Part shown: piece by piece, positions 28,958-38,688 of the stretch
Layout: the number at the start of each line of letters is the position of its first letter
Numbering within the stretch: the first letter of the stretch is position 1
Origin: an uncultured bacterium
GTDB taxonomy: Bacteria > Bacillota > Clostridia > Christensenellales > Borkfalkiaceae
NCBI GenBank assembly: GCA_949746255.1
Contig: CATKAP010000218.1
Location: 1 to 64,000 of the forward strand
DNA: 64,000 nt
Direction: 5' to 3'
Made by a program: the position numbers and the translations under genes
Notes under the pieces: model-generated
The model's database searches: none
The model's input: the letters and a program-made list of their open reading frames with translations, nothing else
Told to the model about the DNA's origin: nothing

Positions 28958-31915
28958 ATGAAAACTAGCAAACTTTGGCTTGGTTTGTCCGGTGTTGCAA
29001 CGTTCCTTTTTACGTTGTTTATCATCATTACGATGCTTGCCAATACCTTTGCCGGCTACATCAACGATTTTTTCGGACTGACGGGCGGCGGACTTGCGCT
29101 CAAAGGCAGTGCGTACGGCGACGCGGACGGCAACCTTACGGAAGAGGGCTGGAGCAGACTGATAAAAGACTCTTACGATTTTTGCGTACAGGAAGTGGAA
29201 GAAGGCTCCGTACTTCTTAAAAACGACGGCGCTCTTCCGCTTAAATCCGACGAACGCAAAGTCACTTTATTCGGTAACAACAGCGCGCACACTATTTGGA
29301 GAAGCGGCGCGGGCGGTCCTACACCCAATGCCGAATATCAGATAGATATGGCAAAAGCGTTCACCGACGGCGGCTTTCAAATTAACCAAAAACTTTACGA
29401 CGCTTATGCGGGTACGAGTTACGGCGCGGGCGTGGATCTCGGACAGACAAACAACGTAGGCGAAGCGCCCTTGAGATTCTATACGAACGCGTTAAAGAAT
29501 ACTTTTAAAGATTTTAACGACGTTGCGATAGTTACTTTCGCTCGTTTCGGAACTGAAAACGTAGACCCGCCTAAAGGTATTCTCAAACTCGACGCGAATG
29601 AAGAAGCGCTTCTTAAGTTGATAAACGAAAGCGGTCAGTTCGATAAAATAATCGTATTGTTGAACGGCCCGCTCGCCATGGAACTCGGATGGTTGGAGAA
29701 GTATAACGTAAACGCATGCCTTTGGTTCGGAAACCCCGGCTATTACGGGCTTCCCGGCGTGGTTAATCTTCTTAAAGGCGAGGCTAACCCTTCCGGTCAC
29801 AACACGTTCACTTTTGCGGCAAACTCAATAGGTTCGCCCGCAATGCAAAACTGGGGCAACTATAACTTCATGGGCAATACTCCCAACATGGGCGGGCACT
29901 ATGTGGTTTACAAAGAAGGCATTTACGTAGGCTATAAATATTATGAGACCAGATATGAAGACGTAATGCTCAACCAAGGTAAAGCCGGCTCCAAAACAGG
30001 CGCGATTACCGGCGCGGAAGCGTGGAAATATCAGGATGAAGTTTGTTTTCCTTTCGGTTTCGGACTTTCGTATTCGGAATACACTCAAACGCTTGACAGT
30101 TTGACCTACGACAGCGACAAGGATACATTCACGGCTACCGTAACCGTTAAAAACACCAACAATTTGGCGGGCAAGGCGAGCGTTCAGCTTTACGCTCAGT
30201 CTCCTTATACCGACTACGATAAGACTAGCGGCGTGGAAAAAGCGGCCATTCAGCTTATGGGCTATGAAAAAGTGGACGTTCCCGCAAACGGTACCGAGAC
30301 GGTTAAAATCGAAGTAGACCGTTATCTTCTTACGTCATACGATTCCGTATACGGCGACGGCGGATACATATTTGAACCGGGAACTTATTATTTTGCAATA
30401 GGTAACGGCGCGCACGAAGCTGTTAACCACGTGCTTGGCGCGAAGGGCGTAACCGAAGGTCTTGTAGACCACGAAGGTAAGACTTTCACGGCAAAAGCAA
30501 ACTGCGTTAAAACTTATAGCCCCGGCATTACCGAAATAGACAGAGAAACTTATAAAAACTCGCCCTATGCCGAATCGGTTGCGGTTGAAAATCAATTCAA
30601 CGACGCAGACCTTAACTATTGGGCGGATGATAATCAGAAAATAAAATATCTTACCAGAAACGATTGGGAAGCTACTTTCCCCACCGAAGTAAAAACTCTT
30701 CGCGCTAATGAGAGAATAGCTAAAGGTTTGGATATGGCTCAGTACAAGAAAGCTGCCGACGCTCCTTCTTTCAGCGCGGGCAAGGGCTCGGTTTACGAAG
30801 TAGAACTCGATACCCCCCTTACTTTCAAGGATATGCAGGGCGTACCTTACGACGACGAGAGATGGGACGCGCTGGTTTCGCAGCTGTCTTTGGACGATTT
30901 AATCATTTCGATTGCGGACCAAAGAGGTATTCAGGGCGTGGCAACCATACAGAAACCCGGTAATACCATTGCGGAAGGTCCCGAAGGCTTGCTTGCCAAG
31001 TTCACCAAGGGCGACAAACGCGCGGCGACCGGTTTCCCGACCCTGCCTACGGTAGCGGCTTCGTGGGATCATAAATTACAGACAAAATACGGCGATATGT
31101 TCGCGGAAGAAGCATTGTTCTGCGGCGTAGCTATGGTAAACGCGCCCGGTTGTAACACGATAAGAACTCCTTACACCAGCCGTGCGTCGGAATACTTCTC
31201 GGAAGACGCGGCGTTGTCTTACTATTCCGTTTCCAACGTTATTCTTGCAATGCGCGAAAAGGGACTTATCTGCAACGTTAAGCATTGCTTCCTTAACGAA
31301 CAGGAAACCAACCGTCAGGGCGTAGCGACTTTCTGTAACGAACAGGCTATCCGTGAAATTTATCTTAAACCTTTCGAAGGCGCGCTCACAAGAGGCAAGA
31401 GCCTTGGAATAATGACGGCTTACAACAGAATAGGCTTACAATACGCCGCCACCCACGTTCCCCTTATGAAAAACGTACTTCGCGGCGAATGGGGTTACGA
31501 AGGTTCGATTATAGACGACGCGCTTCCTTTTAGAGCTAATTACAGCGTGGGAGCCGATATGCTTATGGCAGGCACGAACATTTGGTGTCTTGACGGTCAG
31601 CGCGGACAGGAAATAAAGAACTCGATAATCAATAACGACGACGGCACGCTGTTAAAAGCGTTGCAGGAAGCCAATAAGCGTATATTCTTCGCGCTGATAC
31701 ATTCGTCCATAGGCGGCAGTATCGGTGAAGACTTTAAGGTTGACGAGTCTATGCCCTGGTGGCAGGCGGTGCTCGTTACCGTAGACGTAGTTATAGGCGC
31801 GTTGGCAGTAGCGGCGATAGTGGTTTTCGTATTAAACACTTACTTTAAAAAATCAAAATCAACCGTTGAAATTTCCGACGGAAATAAAGCAGGGGGAAAG
31901 GACGATGAACTTTAA
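28958..31915 (+). CDS. membrane-anchored glycoside hydrolase family 3 with reversed domain order
   Basis: N-terminal TM; VLLKNDGALPL domain and Fn3-like region precede the barrel (KHCFLNEQETNRQG, EWGYEGSIIDD); C-terminal TM. Confidence 0.9.
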   Translation: MKTSKLWLGLSGVATFLFTLFIIITMLANTFAGYINDFFGLTGGGLALKGSAYGDADGNLTEEGWSRLIKDSYDFCVQEVEEGSVLLKNDGALPLKSDERKVTLFGNNSAHTIWRSGAGGPTPNAEYQIDMAKAFTDGGFQINQKLYDAYAGTSYGAGVDLGQTNNVGEAPLRFYTNALKNTFKDFNDVAIVTFARFGTENVDPPKGILKLDANEEALLKLINESGQFDKIIVLLNGPLAMELGWLEKYNVNACLWFGNPGYYGLPGVVNLLKGEANPSGHNTFTFAANSIGSPAMQNWGNYNFMGNTPNMGGHYVVYKEGIYVGYKYYETRYEDVMLNQGKAGSKTGAITGAEAWKYQDEVCFPFGFGLSYSEYTQTLDSLTYDSDKDTFTATVTVKNTNNLAGKASVQLYAQSPYTDYDKTSGVEKAAIQLMGYEKVDVPANGTETVKIEVDRYLLTSYDSVYGDGGYIFEPGTYYFAIGNGAHEAVNHVLGAKGVTEGLVDHEGKTFTAKANCVKTYSPGITEIDRETYKNSPYAESVAVENQFNDADLNYWADDNQKIKYLTRNDWEATFPTEVKTLRANERIAKGLDMAQYKKAADAPSFSAGKGSVYEVELDTPLTFKDMQGVPYDDERWDALVSQLSLDDLIISIADQRGIQGVATIQKPGNTIAEGPEGLLAKFTKGDKRAATGFPTLPTVAASWDHKLQTKYGDMFAEEALFCGVAMVNAPGCNTIRTPYTSRASEYFSEDAALSYYSVSNVILAMREKGLICNVKHCFLNEQETNRQGVATFCNEQAIREIYLKPFEGALTRGKSLGIMTAYNRIGLQYAATHVPLMKNVLRGEWGYEGSIIDDALPFRANYSVGADMLMAGTNIWCLDGQRGQEIKNSIINNDDGTLLKALQEANKRIFFALIHSSIGGSIGEDFKVDESMPWWQAVLVTVDVVIGALAVAAIVVFVLNTYFKKSKSTVEISDGNKAGGKDDEL

Positions 31916-32330
31916 GGAATTATTTAAAAATAAAGGCGTCGGTTATTGGATTTGCACCGGCGCGGCGGTGTTGTCGCTGGTAATGGCGATAGTGGTGTTC
32001 GCCACAAGCGGAACGGCGTTGCCCGGCGTTCATACCGACGGGTACGTGATAGGTATCGTATTGCTTATACCGATTATAGTACAGGCGGTATTAACCTTCT
32101 TCCCCGTGCGCTTCGCCGCATTGCCCTCCGTACTTTTATACAGCGTGGCTCTCGGTACCGTAATATTGAGAATACCCGAAGCTGTTGCGGACTATTTTAA
32201 CAAAGTGGCTTATCAGGGCGGCAACTTCGGTATGTGTATGTTCTATTTTGCAGGCGTTCTTGCGCTTGTAGCGGCAAGCGTGGCCGGCTGTTTCTTCGAG
32301 CAGAACAAAGACGGAAAATATTTAATTTAA
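31905..32330 (+). CDS. small about 4-TM membrane protein overlapping the GH3
   Basis: MNFKELFKNKGVGYWICTGAAVLSL; ATG inside the GH3 stop region; paralogous in layout to 54598-55041. Confidence 0.75.
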   Translation: MNFKELFKNKGVGYWICTGAAVLSLVMAIVVFATSGTALPGVHTDGYVIGIVLLIPIIVQAVLTFFPVRFAALPSVLLYSVALGTVILRIPEAVADYFNKVAYQGGNFGMCMFYFAGVLALVAASVAGCFFEQNKDGKYLI

Positions 32331-32340
32331 GGAGAAATTT

Positions 32341-33963
32341 ATGAATAAGCGTTTCTTATTGACAGGCGGATTACTCGCCGTAAGCGTTACGGCTTGCGCG
32401 TTCGCTTTGGCGGGTTGTAACGTGACGCCCGAAGAACAGGTGCCTGAAATTAAGGAAACCGTAAGATATTCCGAAAAAACCAATCCCTATGCCGAGGTTT
32501 CCTGGCAGGAAATCAAGGGTATAGATAATTGGTCGGATAAAATGCTGAACGCACCGGTTTATTACCAGTTTGAAGGTTCGTATTCGGAAGCGTATCAAGG
32601 CAACTACAGCCGTACATATATGTATATGAACTGCTATAAAGACGGTTCTATGCACGCAACTTACGGTAACAGTAATTATTACGGATATTGGACCAACGTT
32701 GACAATACCGGCAAAGAAAACTTAATACTTCACATTCTGCGCATTAACGACGGCGAATACAACAACGGCATATATAAATCGGTTTGCGAAGCGGTTTCCA
32801 GTGATTTTTATGAGTTTTCGGCTCCCGTATATATACTTGATAACGGCGGACGTACGGTATTTATAAACGGTTATCATTATTCGCCCGTCGAAAGCTTGAC
32901 AATTAGCAACGCGCCCGATAAATATATCGTAGGCGACGCATTTTCAACGGCGGGAATGGTAGTAACCGTAAACAGAGAGAACGGAAAGAGCATGGCGGTC
33001 GATAAGGATTCCTATAACCACGCCGACTGCCGAATTAAGTTCTCGGGTTTTGACAGCTCGGAAAAGGGCGAGGGAAAAGTAACAGTTAAATATATTAACA
33101 CCGAAGTAGAAGCGTCTTACTCTTACAGCGTAATGGGCGTTCAAAGCGTTGAATTCAACGTCGACGAAGCCGTAACGGAATATTATGTGGGAGATAAGTT
33201 CGACGCTTCGGGCGTTACGGTTACTGCAAAGAGAGACGACGACGGGGAGGTCGAGGTTCCTTACGGTCGTTGGAAAGTCGAAGGTTTCGATTCGTCCAGA
33301 TACACTAACGGTCAAACGCAGACTCTAACCATATCTTTCGCGGGATTTAAGTACGAATACGATATTACGGTATCGCCTTTGGATTTCGTGGGCGAAATCA
33401 ACGGTCAACAAGTTATCATTAAATATCTCAGCACCAAAACGTGCGGAATATACGGTTTGGAAGGCGCGCCTGAAACCGGCTGGAGATTCGGATACCAAAA
33501 CGTGCAATTAAATGATTATGGAATAGTAACTTTAACTTATACGAGCGATTCAAAGATGCCCGAAGAAGAGTGGAATGCGTTCCCCAAGAAGTTCAGCGTT
33601 AACTTGGATACCGGTACTTATAACGTGGCGCAAGTATACACTATACCTTGGGACGGCGATAACCGTGCGTTAAACGAGCCCATGCCCACTATCGACGGCG
33701 GAACGACTTACCGTGAAATATATATATTAGACGACAGTACGGCGATTATAACTTATAGATATTGGTACGATAATCACCGCGACACGTTTACCGTTACTTA
33801 TACTAAGGAAGGCAATTTAATTACGTTTACCGATTGTTTGAAGTATTCGCAGGAAGGTTCGGGCGCAAATTTCGGCTCGCTTACCAAACAGTGGAATTTA
33901 AATGACGACGACAACACGGCGTTGCGTTATTACGAGCCTGAGGAAGGAACCGAAGAAAATTAA
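32341..33963 (+). CDS. lipoprotein with bacterial Ig-like repeats
   Basis: Lipobox FALAGC; repeated DKYIVGDAFSTAGMVVTV / EYYVGDKFDASGVTVTA Big_3-like motifs. Confidence 0.75.
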   Translation: MNKRFLLTGGLLAVSVTACAFALAGCNVTPEEQVPEIKETVRYSEKTNPYAEVSWQEIKGIDNWSDKMLNAPVYYQFEGSYSEAYQGNYSRTYMYMNCYKDGSMHATYGNSNYYGYWTNVDNTGKENLILHILRINDGEYNNGIYKSVCEAVSSDFYEFSAPVYILDNGGRTVFINGYHYSPVESLTISNAPDKYIVGDAFSTAGMVVTVNRENGKSMAVDKDSYNHADCRIKFSGFDSSEKGEGKVTVKYINTEVEASYSYSVMGVQSVEFNVDEAVTEYYVGDKFDASGVTVTAKRDDDGEVEVPYGRWKVEGFDSSRYTNGQTQTLTISFAGFKYEYDITVSPLDFVGEINGQQVIIKYLSTKTCGIYGLEGAPETGWRFGYQNVQLNDYGIVTLTYTSDSKMPEEEWNAFPKKFSVNLDTGTYNVAQVYTIPWDGDNRALNEPMPTIDGGTTYREIYILDDSTAIITYRYWYDNHRDTFTVTYTKEGNLITFTDCLKYSQEGSGANFGSLTKQWNLNDDDNTALRYYEPEEGTEEN

Positions 33964-33999
33964 AACTCATCGTTTTTCTCCTATATTCTACGGTATAAA

Positions 34000-34030
34000 A
34001 CTGCGCGAATCCAAACAAGATTCGCGCAGT
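34000..34030 (+). terminator. hairpin downstream of lipoprotein
   Basis: actgcgcgaatc-caaacaa-gattcgcgcagt; no U tract. Confidence 0.5.
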
Positions 34031-34137
34031 GGGGGTACCGTAAAGAAAATTTAATACAAAACCGAACGGAGCGGAAAAGCCGTTTGCTTTTCGCTCCGTT
34101 ACTGTATTTTGAAATATTTTAAGATAAGAGGTTTTAA

Positions 34138-35565
34138 ATGAGCAACCTACAGGTTTTTAATCCGTATTTGCCGAGTTGGGAATATATTCCGGACGGCGAA
34201 CCGCACGTGTTCGGCAACAGGGTTTATATTTACGGCAGTCACGATAAATATAACGGCAAAACTTTCTGTATGAACGATTATGTTTGCTGGTCCGCGCCCG
34301 TAGATAATTTAAAGGAATGGAAGTATGAGGGCGTTATTTGGAAAAAATCGGACGACCCTTCCAATATTAAAGGCGCGTTCAAAGAAATGTATGCACCAGA
34401 CGTAGTGCAGGGTAACGACGGAAAGTATTATCTATATTATTTTATGGGCAACCACGGTACTATCGGCGTTGCCGTATGCGATACTCCCGCGGGCAGATAT
34501 AAATATTTGGGGCGCGTGAAATATCCCGACGGAACGGTTCTCGGCAGAAAGAATGAAAAAGATTTGCACCAATTTGACCCCGGAGTATTCCGTGACGGCG
34601 ACGGAAAAATTTATTTATATACGGGTTTTTCACCTAAAAATCCGAATATATTTACACGGTTTAAACCTGTTAATATCAACGGGGCTATGGGTGCGGAGTT
34701 GGAAGACGATATGCTCACCGTTAAATTGCCGCTTGCGCGCATTGCAAAGTCGCAGCACTGTTCAAAGGGAACGGGTTACGAAGGACACGAGTTTTTCGAA
34801 GCAAGTTCTATGCGAAAGTTCAACGGCAAGTATTACTTTATTTATTCGTCGGTGAACGGGCACGAGCTGTGTTACGCCATGGGCGACAGCCCTTTGGGAG
34901 AGTTCCGATATAAGGGTACGCTCGTAAGTATAGGCGATCTGGGGCTTTCGGATAAGCCGTTGAATTATCTGGGCAACACGCACGGCAGCGTGGAATATAT
35001 AAACGGAAAGTATTACGTTTTTTATCACCGCCAGACCAACCGCCATTGCTATTCAAGGCAGGCGTGCGCGGAAGAAATTAAAATGAATGCGGACGGAACT
35101 TTCACGCAGGCGGAAATTACGAGTTGCGGACTGAACGGCGCGCCTTTAAAAGCCGAAGGCAGTTACGAAGCGAGAATCGCGTGCAATCTGTTTTCAAAAA
35201 AAGGCGTGAAGTTTTACACTTTCAAATCGCCGAAAGGTTGTCACCCTTATTTTACACAGAGCGGAGAAGACAGAGAATGCGATCCCGACCAGTATATAGC
35301 TAATTTCTGCGACGGTGCAACGGCGGGATTCAAATATTTCGAGTTTGACGGGGCAAATGAAATCAGCGTGGTAATTCGCGGCAATGCCAACGGTATAATA
35401 ACCGTTTCGGACGGTACGGAAACAGTTGCAAAAATACCTGTTAAACCTTGTAAGGCGCGCACGGCGTATAGGGCTGAACTTAATATCAAAAAGGGAGTAA
35501 AGCCTTTGTATTTCACATTTTACGGAAAGGGTAAGTGCGATTTTTGCGCTATTTCTTTCAAATAA
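34138..35565 (+). CDS. glycoside hydrolase family 43-like protein
   Basis: Five-bladed-propeller patterns: MYAPDVVQGNDGKYYLYYFM, HQFDPGVFRDGDGKIYLYTG, HEFFEASSMRKFNGKYYFIYS. Confidence 0.88.
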   Translation: MSNLQVFNPYLPSWEYIPDGEPHVFGNRVYIYGSHDKYNGKTFCMNDYVCWSAPVDNLKEWKYEGVIWKKSDDPSNIKGAFKEMYAPDVVQGNDGKYYLYYFMGNHGTIGVAVCDTPAGRYKYLGRVKYPDGTVLGRKNEKDLHQFDPGVFRDGDGKIYLYTGFSPKNPNIFTRFKPVNINGAMGAELEDDMLTVKLPLARIAKSQHCSKGTGYEGHEFFEASSMRKFNGKYYFIYSSVNGHELCYAMGDSPLGEFRYKGTLVSIGDLGLSDKPLNYLGNTHGSVEYINGKYYVFYHRQTNRHCYSRQACAEEIKMNADGTFTQAEITSCGLNGAPLKAEGSYEARIACNLFSKKGVKFYTFKSPKGCHPYFTQSGEDRECDPDQYIANFCDGATAGFKYFEFDGANEISVVIRGNANGIITVSDGTETVAKIPVKPCKARTAYRAELNIKKGVKPLYFTFYGKGKCDFCAISFK

Positions 35566-35581
35566 TTTAGATAGAGTTTTT

Positions 35582-35625
35582 AATACCCCCTTTGCGGATT
35601 TTACCGCATAGGGGGTATTTTATAT
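35582..35625. terminator. terminator between convergent GH43 and GtrA genes
   Basis: ataccccctttgcgg...ccgcatagggggtat with T tail. Confidence 0.85.
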
Positions 35626-35657
35626 AGGCTATATATGGCGGGATAACAGGATAAATT

Positions 35658-36245
35658 TTATTTCTTTTTAAATAAATTCAATAATTTATCGGTTGCATTT
35701 TTGTTAAATACTACGAATTTATCCCACAAAAATTCTGTTACGAAATTTATAATCAGTGAAAGAGCGGTAACTAAAATGCCCCAGTCGTTGCCCCAGACCG
35801 CAACGAGAGCGTCTCCGCCGAATGCGAGCGGCACAACGATTATACAGTTATAAACTATAACTAACGCCATTGCGAGCGGCACGTTGTTAGCCGCTTTAAA
35901 CGTGAATTTACGGTTGAAAGTAAAGTTCCATATTACGGAAAGTGCAAGACCGATTACGTAAGCAAGCCAATAATAATCTAACAGCCAGCCCGTCCACTGA
36001 TGTAATGCTGTGGTGGAAACAACCTGTATTACAGCGGCGGAAACGGAAAACGCCGTGAATTTAAGAAGTTGTATAAACTGTTGTTTACCGCTCATTTTTT
36101 GCGGTTGTCCGGCGTTTTTTTCCGTAGTAACTTCGCAAGGCGGCACGTGATTTTCGTTATTCTGTTGCAAGCCGTTATTTGAAGAATTTATATTTTTCAT
36201 GTCTTCCATAACATTTATTTTATCATAAAATAATTTTTCTCGCAA
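35658..36245 (-). CDS. GtrA-like membrane protein
   Basis: Four TM helices, NFTFNRKFTFK and FLWDKFVVF motifs typical of GtrA. Confidence 0.85.
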   Translation of the reverse strand: MREKLFYDKINVMEDMKNINSSNNGLQQNNENHVPPCEVTTEKNAGQPQKMSGKQQFIQLLKFTAFSVSAAVIQVVSTTALHQWTGWLLDYYWLAYVIGLALSVIWNFTFNRKFTFKAANNVPLAMALVIVYNCIIVVPLAFGGDALVAVWGNDWGILVTALSLIINFVTEFLWDKFVVFNKNATDKLLNLFKKK

Positions 36246-36499
36246 GCGTGAAAAACGTAAAACTCTTTTTTATAAAATTTTAAATCTTTGTAAAAAAGCG
36301 ACGGGCATATTTCATTGTGACATTTATATAAAAATTATCATATTATAAACTAGGCTGTAATTGCTTTTTTAAGCCTGTGACAATTAAATAATTAACCACA
36401 TATTCAACGATTTTTATACTACATATTCAGCTCTTTTAACAGGGGGTGTTTTATGTAGTATTTTTTATTGCGAAAAATTTATTTGGGAGTATAAAATTA

Positions 36500-37273
36500 A
36501 TGATTATACAAAATCAATCAAACGTTACTTATAATGCAGTGCCGCCCAACGAACCGGGAATCCCGGGCGGTCTTGCGAGCAACACCGTGAACACGGAGGT
36601 TTTAACTTACTCTATATCAAAAGTAATCAGTTCCGATAAAACTTTGTTAAAAGAGGGTGAAACCGCCCGCAATACGGTTACTATCACAAACAATTCCACA
36701 ACAAAATTAACCCATACTTTTATTTCCAACCATACGCCCAATGGCGCAAGTTATGTCGCTGGAAGCGTCAAAGTAAACGGGGTTTCACAACCGGCTTACA
36801 ATATTATTAACGGATTTTTTCTTCCCGATTTAAATCCCGGCGAATCTGTTACGGTCGAATACGATATAAAAATAGACTCCCCGGCGACGGTAACGCCCGT
36901 AATTGATACTTCAGAGTTCCAGTATTCGGTAACGGACCCTGTAAGAGGCGTGGTAAGTTTTGCCGAATATACCAATCCCGTTTCATTAAACGTTATATCC
37001 GCTAAACTCAAAGTTGTAAAAAGCGTTGATAAAGCTTTTGCTGTCAAAGGAGAAACTTTAACTTATACCGTAACTATGACCAACGAAGGCAATATCGATA
37101 TAAACGATATTTATTTTACCGATAATATTCCTCAGGGAACCACCTTTGTGGAGAAATCTGTATTGATCAACAGCTTCAGTTTTCCCGCATATCGACCCGA
37201 TATCGGTTACAGCGTGGCCAACTTAAATCCTAACGACAGCGCGACCACAAGTTTCCAAGTAACGGTAGATTAG
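36500..37273 (+). CDS. DUF11-like repeat protein without signal peptide
   Basis: Two repeats of TxTITNNxT...TFVxxSVxxN...YxxxxGFxxxxLxPGESVxVEFDxxx; start re-called at 36500 with RBS ttgggag. Confidence 0.75.
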   Translation: MIIQNQSNVTYNAVPPNEPGIPGGLASNTVNTEVLTYSISKVISSDKTLLKEGETARNTVTITNNSTTKLTHTFISNHTPNGASYVAGSVKVNGVSQPAYNIINGFFLPDLNPGESVTVEYDIKIDSPATVTPVIDTSEFQYSVTDPVRGVVSFAEYTNPVSLNVISAKLKVVKSVDKAFAVKGETLTYTVTMTNEGNIDINDIYFTDNIPQGTTFVEKSVLINSFSFPAYRPDIGYSVANLNPNDSATTSFQVTVD

Positions 37274-37287
37274 TAACGGAGTAAGCT

Positions 37288-38046
37288 ATGATAATTCCAA
37301 ACAAACTGAATATAACTTATAAAGTTGTTACGCCCCGCGGAGAATCGTATCTCGGAAATACTGAAAGCAACGTTGTTAATACGGAAATTTTATCTTATTC
37401 CGTATCAAAAGCAATCGTTTCGGATAAAACGTGCGTTAAGGAAGGGGGGACGGTTCGCAATACCGTGACAATAACAAATAATTCGGCAACAAAATTATTA
37501 AACAATTTTTTTACGGTTTCGGAACCTGACGGCGCAAGCTATATTGCCGGAAGCGTTAAAATAAACGGAGTTAAGCAACCCTCTTACGGTCCGATAACGG
37601 GGTTTCCTCTTCCCGAATTAAATCCCGGCGAGTCGGTTGTAATCGAGTTTGATTTAAAAGCGGATAGACCCGTAACTTACTTCGGGACTCTTAAGTATAC
37701 GGTAAACGACGCGGTAAGAGGCAATGTAAATTACTCCGAAAATACGAACACTCTTTCCGTAGAGGTTGTTTCAAACAAAATAAGCGTAATTAAAAGAGTT
37801 GATAAAGCTTTTGCCGTGAAAGGGGAAAAACTGCGGTATACGGTTATAATTGCCAATAACGGCAATACAGCGAAAACGGATATTATGTTTAAAGACGCGA
37901 TTCCTGCCGGAACGACATTTGTTTCAAACAGCGTTAAATTGAACGGCGCAAGTTTTTCCGCATATAATCCCGAAGACGGTTTTGCAATACCGGGTTTGGC
38001 ACCCGGCGAAGTTCTTACTGTTGAATTCGACGTAAAGGTGAATTAA
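37288..38046 (+). CDS. DUF11-like repeat protein, paralogue of previous gene
   Basis: Strong residue-by-residue similarity to 36500-37273. Confidence 0.75.
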   Translation: MIIPNKLNITYKVVTPRGESYLGNTESNVVNTEILSYSVSKAIVSDKTCVKEGGTVRNTVTITNNSATKLLNNFFTVSEPDGASYIAGSVKINGVKQPSYGPITGFPLPELNPGESVVIEFDLKADRPVTYFGTLKYTVNDAVRGNVNYSENTNTLSVEVVSNKISVIKRVDKAFAVKGEKLRYTVIIANNGNTAKTDIMFKDAIPAGTTFVSNSVKLNGASFSAYNPEDGFAIPGLAPGEVLTVEFDVKVN

Positions 38047-38047
38047 A

Positions 38048-38287
38048 ATGAGAATAATATCAAATATTTCAAGCATAATCGATAATTCCGGAACGGAGCC
38101 GATTATAATTTCAAGCAATATGGTTAAAACTATTGTGCGAACACAGTCCGAAAACGGCGTCAGAATATTTTATAACGACATACGAGTCGGTTATAATCAA
38201 TACGTAACGGGCAGCGGCTATTATTCTTACAGCTATAATAATTGTTGCCGTTGCTGTTGTGATTGCTGTCAGGATTTTTATTGCTAA
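38048..38287 (+). CDS. small Tyr/Cys-rich protein (79 aa)
   Basis: C-terminus YNQYVTGSGYYSYSYNNCCRCCCDCCQDFYC; 1 bp after the DUF11-like gene and followed by a terminator. Confidence 0.7.
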   Translation: MRIISNISSIIDNSGTEPIIISSNMVKTIVRTQSENGVRIFYNDIRVGYNQYVTGSGYYSYSYNNCCRCCCDCCQDFYC

Positions 38288-38312
38288 ACCGAATATTTAC
38301 CGTAATGAAAAC

Positions 38313-38343
38313 AAGCCCCGCTTTAAGGCGGGGCTTTAAATTT
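38313..38343 (+). terminator. intrinsic terminator of DUF11/Cys-rich operon
   Basis: aagccccgctttaaggcggggcttt followed by A/T-rich tail. Confidence 0.85.
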
Positions 38344-38688
38344 TTCTATTATTTAACTTTAATGTCCTGCGCAATTTTCGCCGTTAATTAAAACCGGGAA
38401 ACAGAATAAAAATAAGCGTTTTAAAAGTTTCGGCAAAAACCGCGGTAAAGCGCGTTGACAAAATTTCGTATACAGCTTAAAGCTTTTGGCAATTATTCTG
38501 TAAGTCGCTTTTTATTTGCGCAATATTTTTTTAAAATTATTGCAACTAAAAATTTTTTTTAGCAGTTTATGCCATTTAATTGCCGTTTTATGCAAAAACC
38601 CTTTACAAATATGAAAAAATTTATTATAATTTGTTAGAAAATTATAATCGTTATAAATTTAGCGATTTAGAAGGAATCAGGTGGAATA

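Noticed and set aside
28958-31915. Permuted GH3 order as evidence of rearrangement or misassembly
   Set aside because: The same reversed order occurs in the second copy at 51352 and is known in Ruminococcus/Butyrivibrio-type GH3, so it is genuine architecture.
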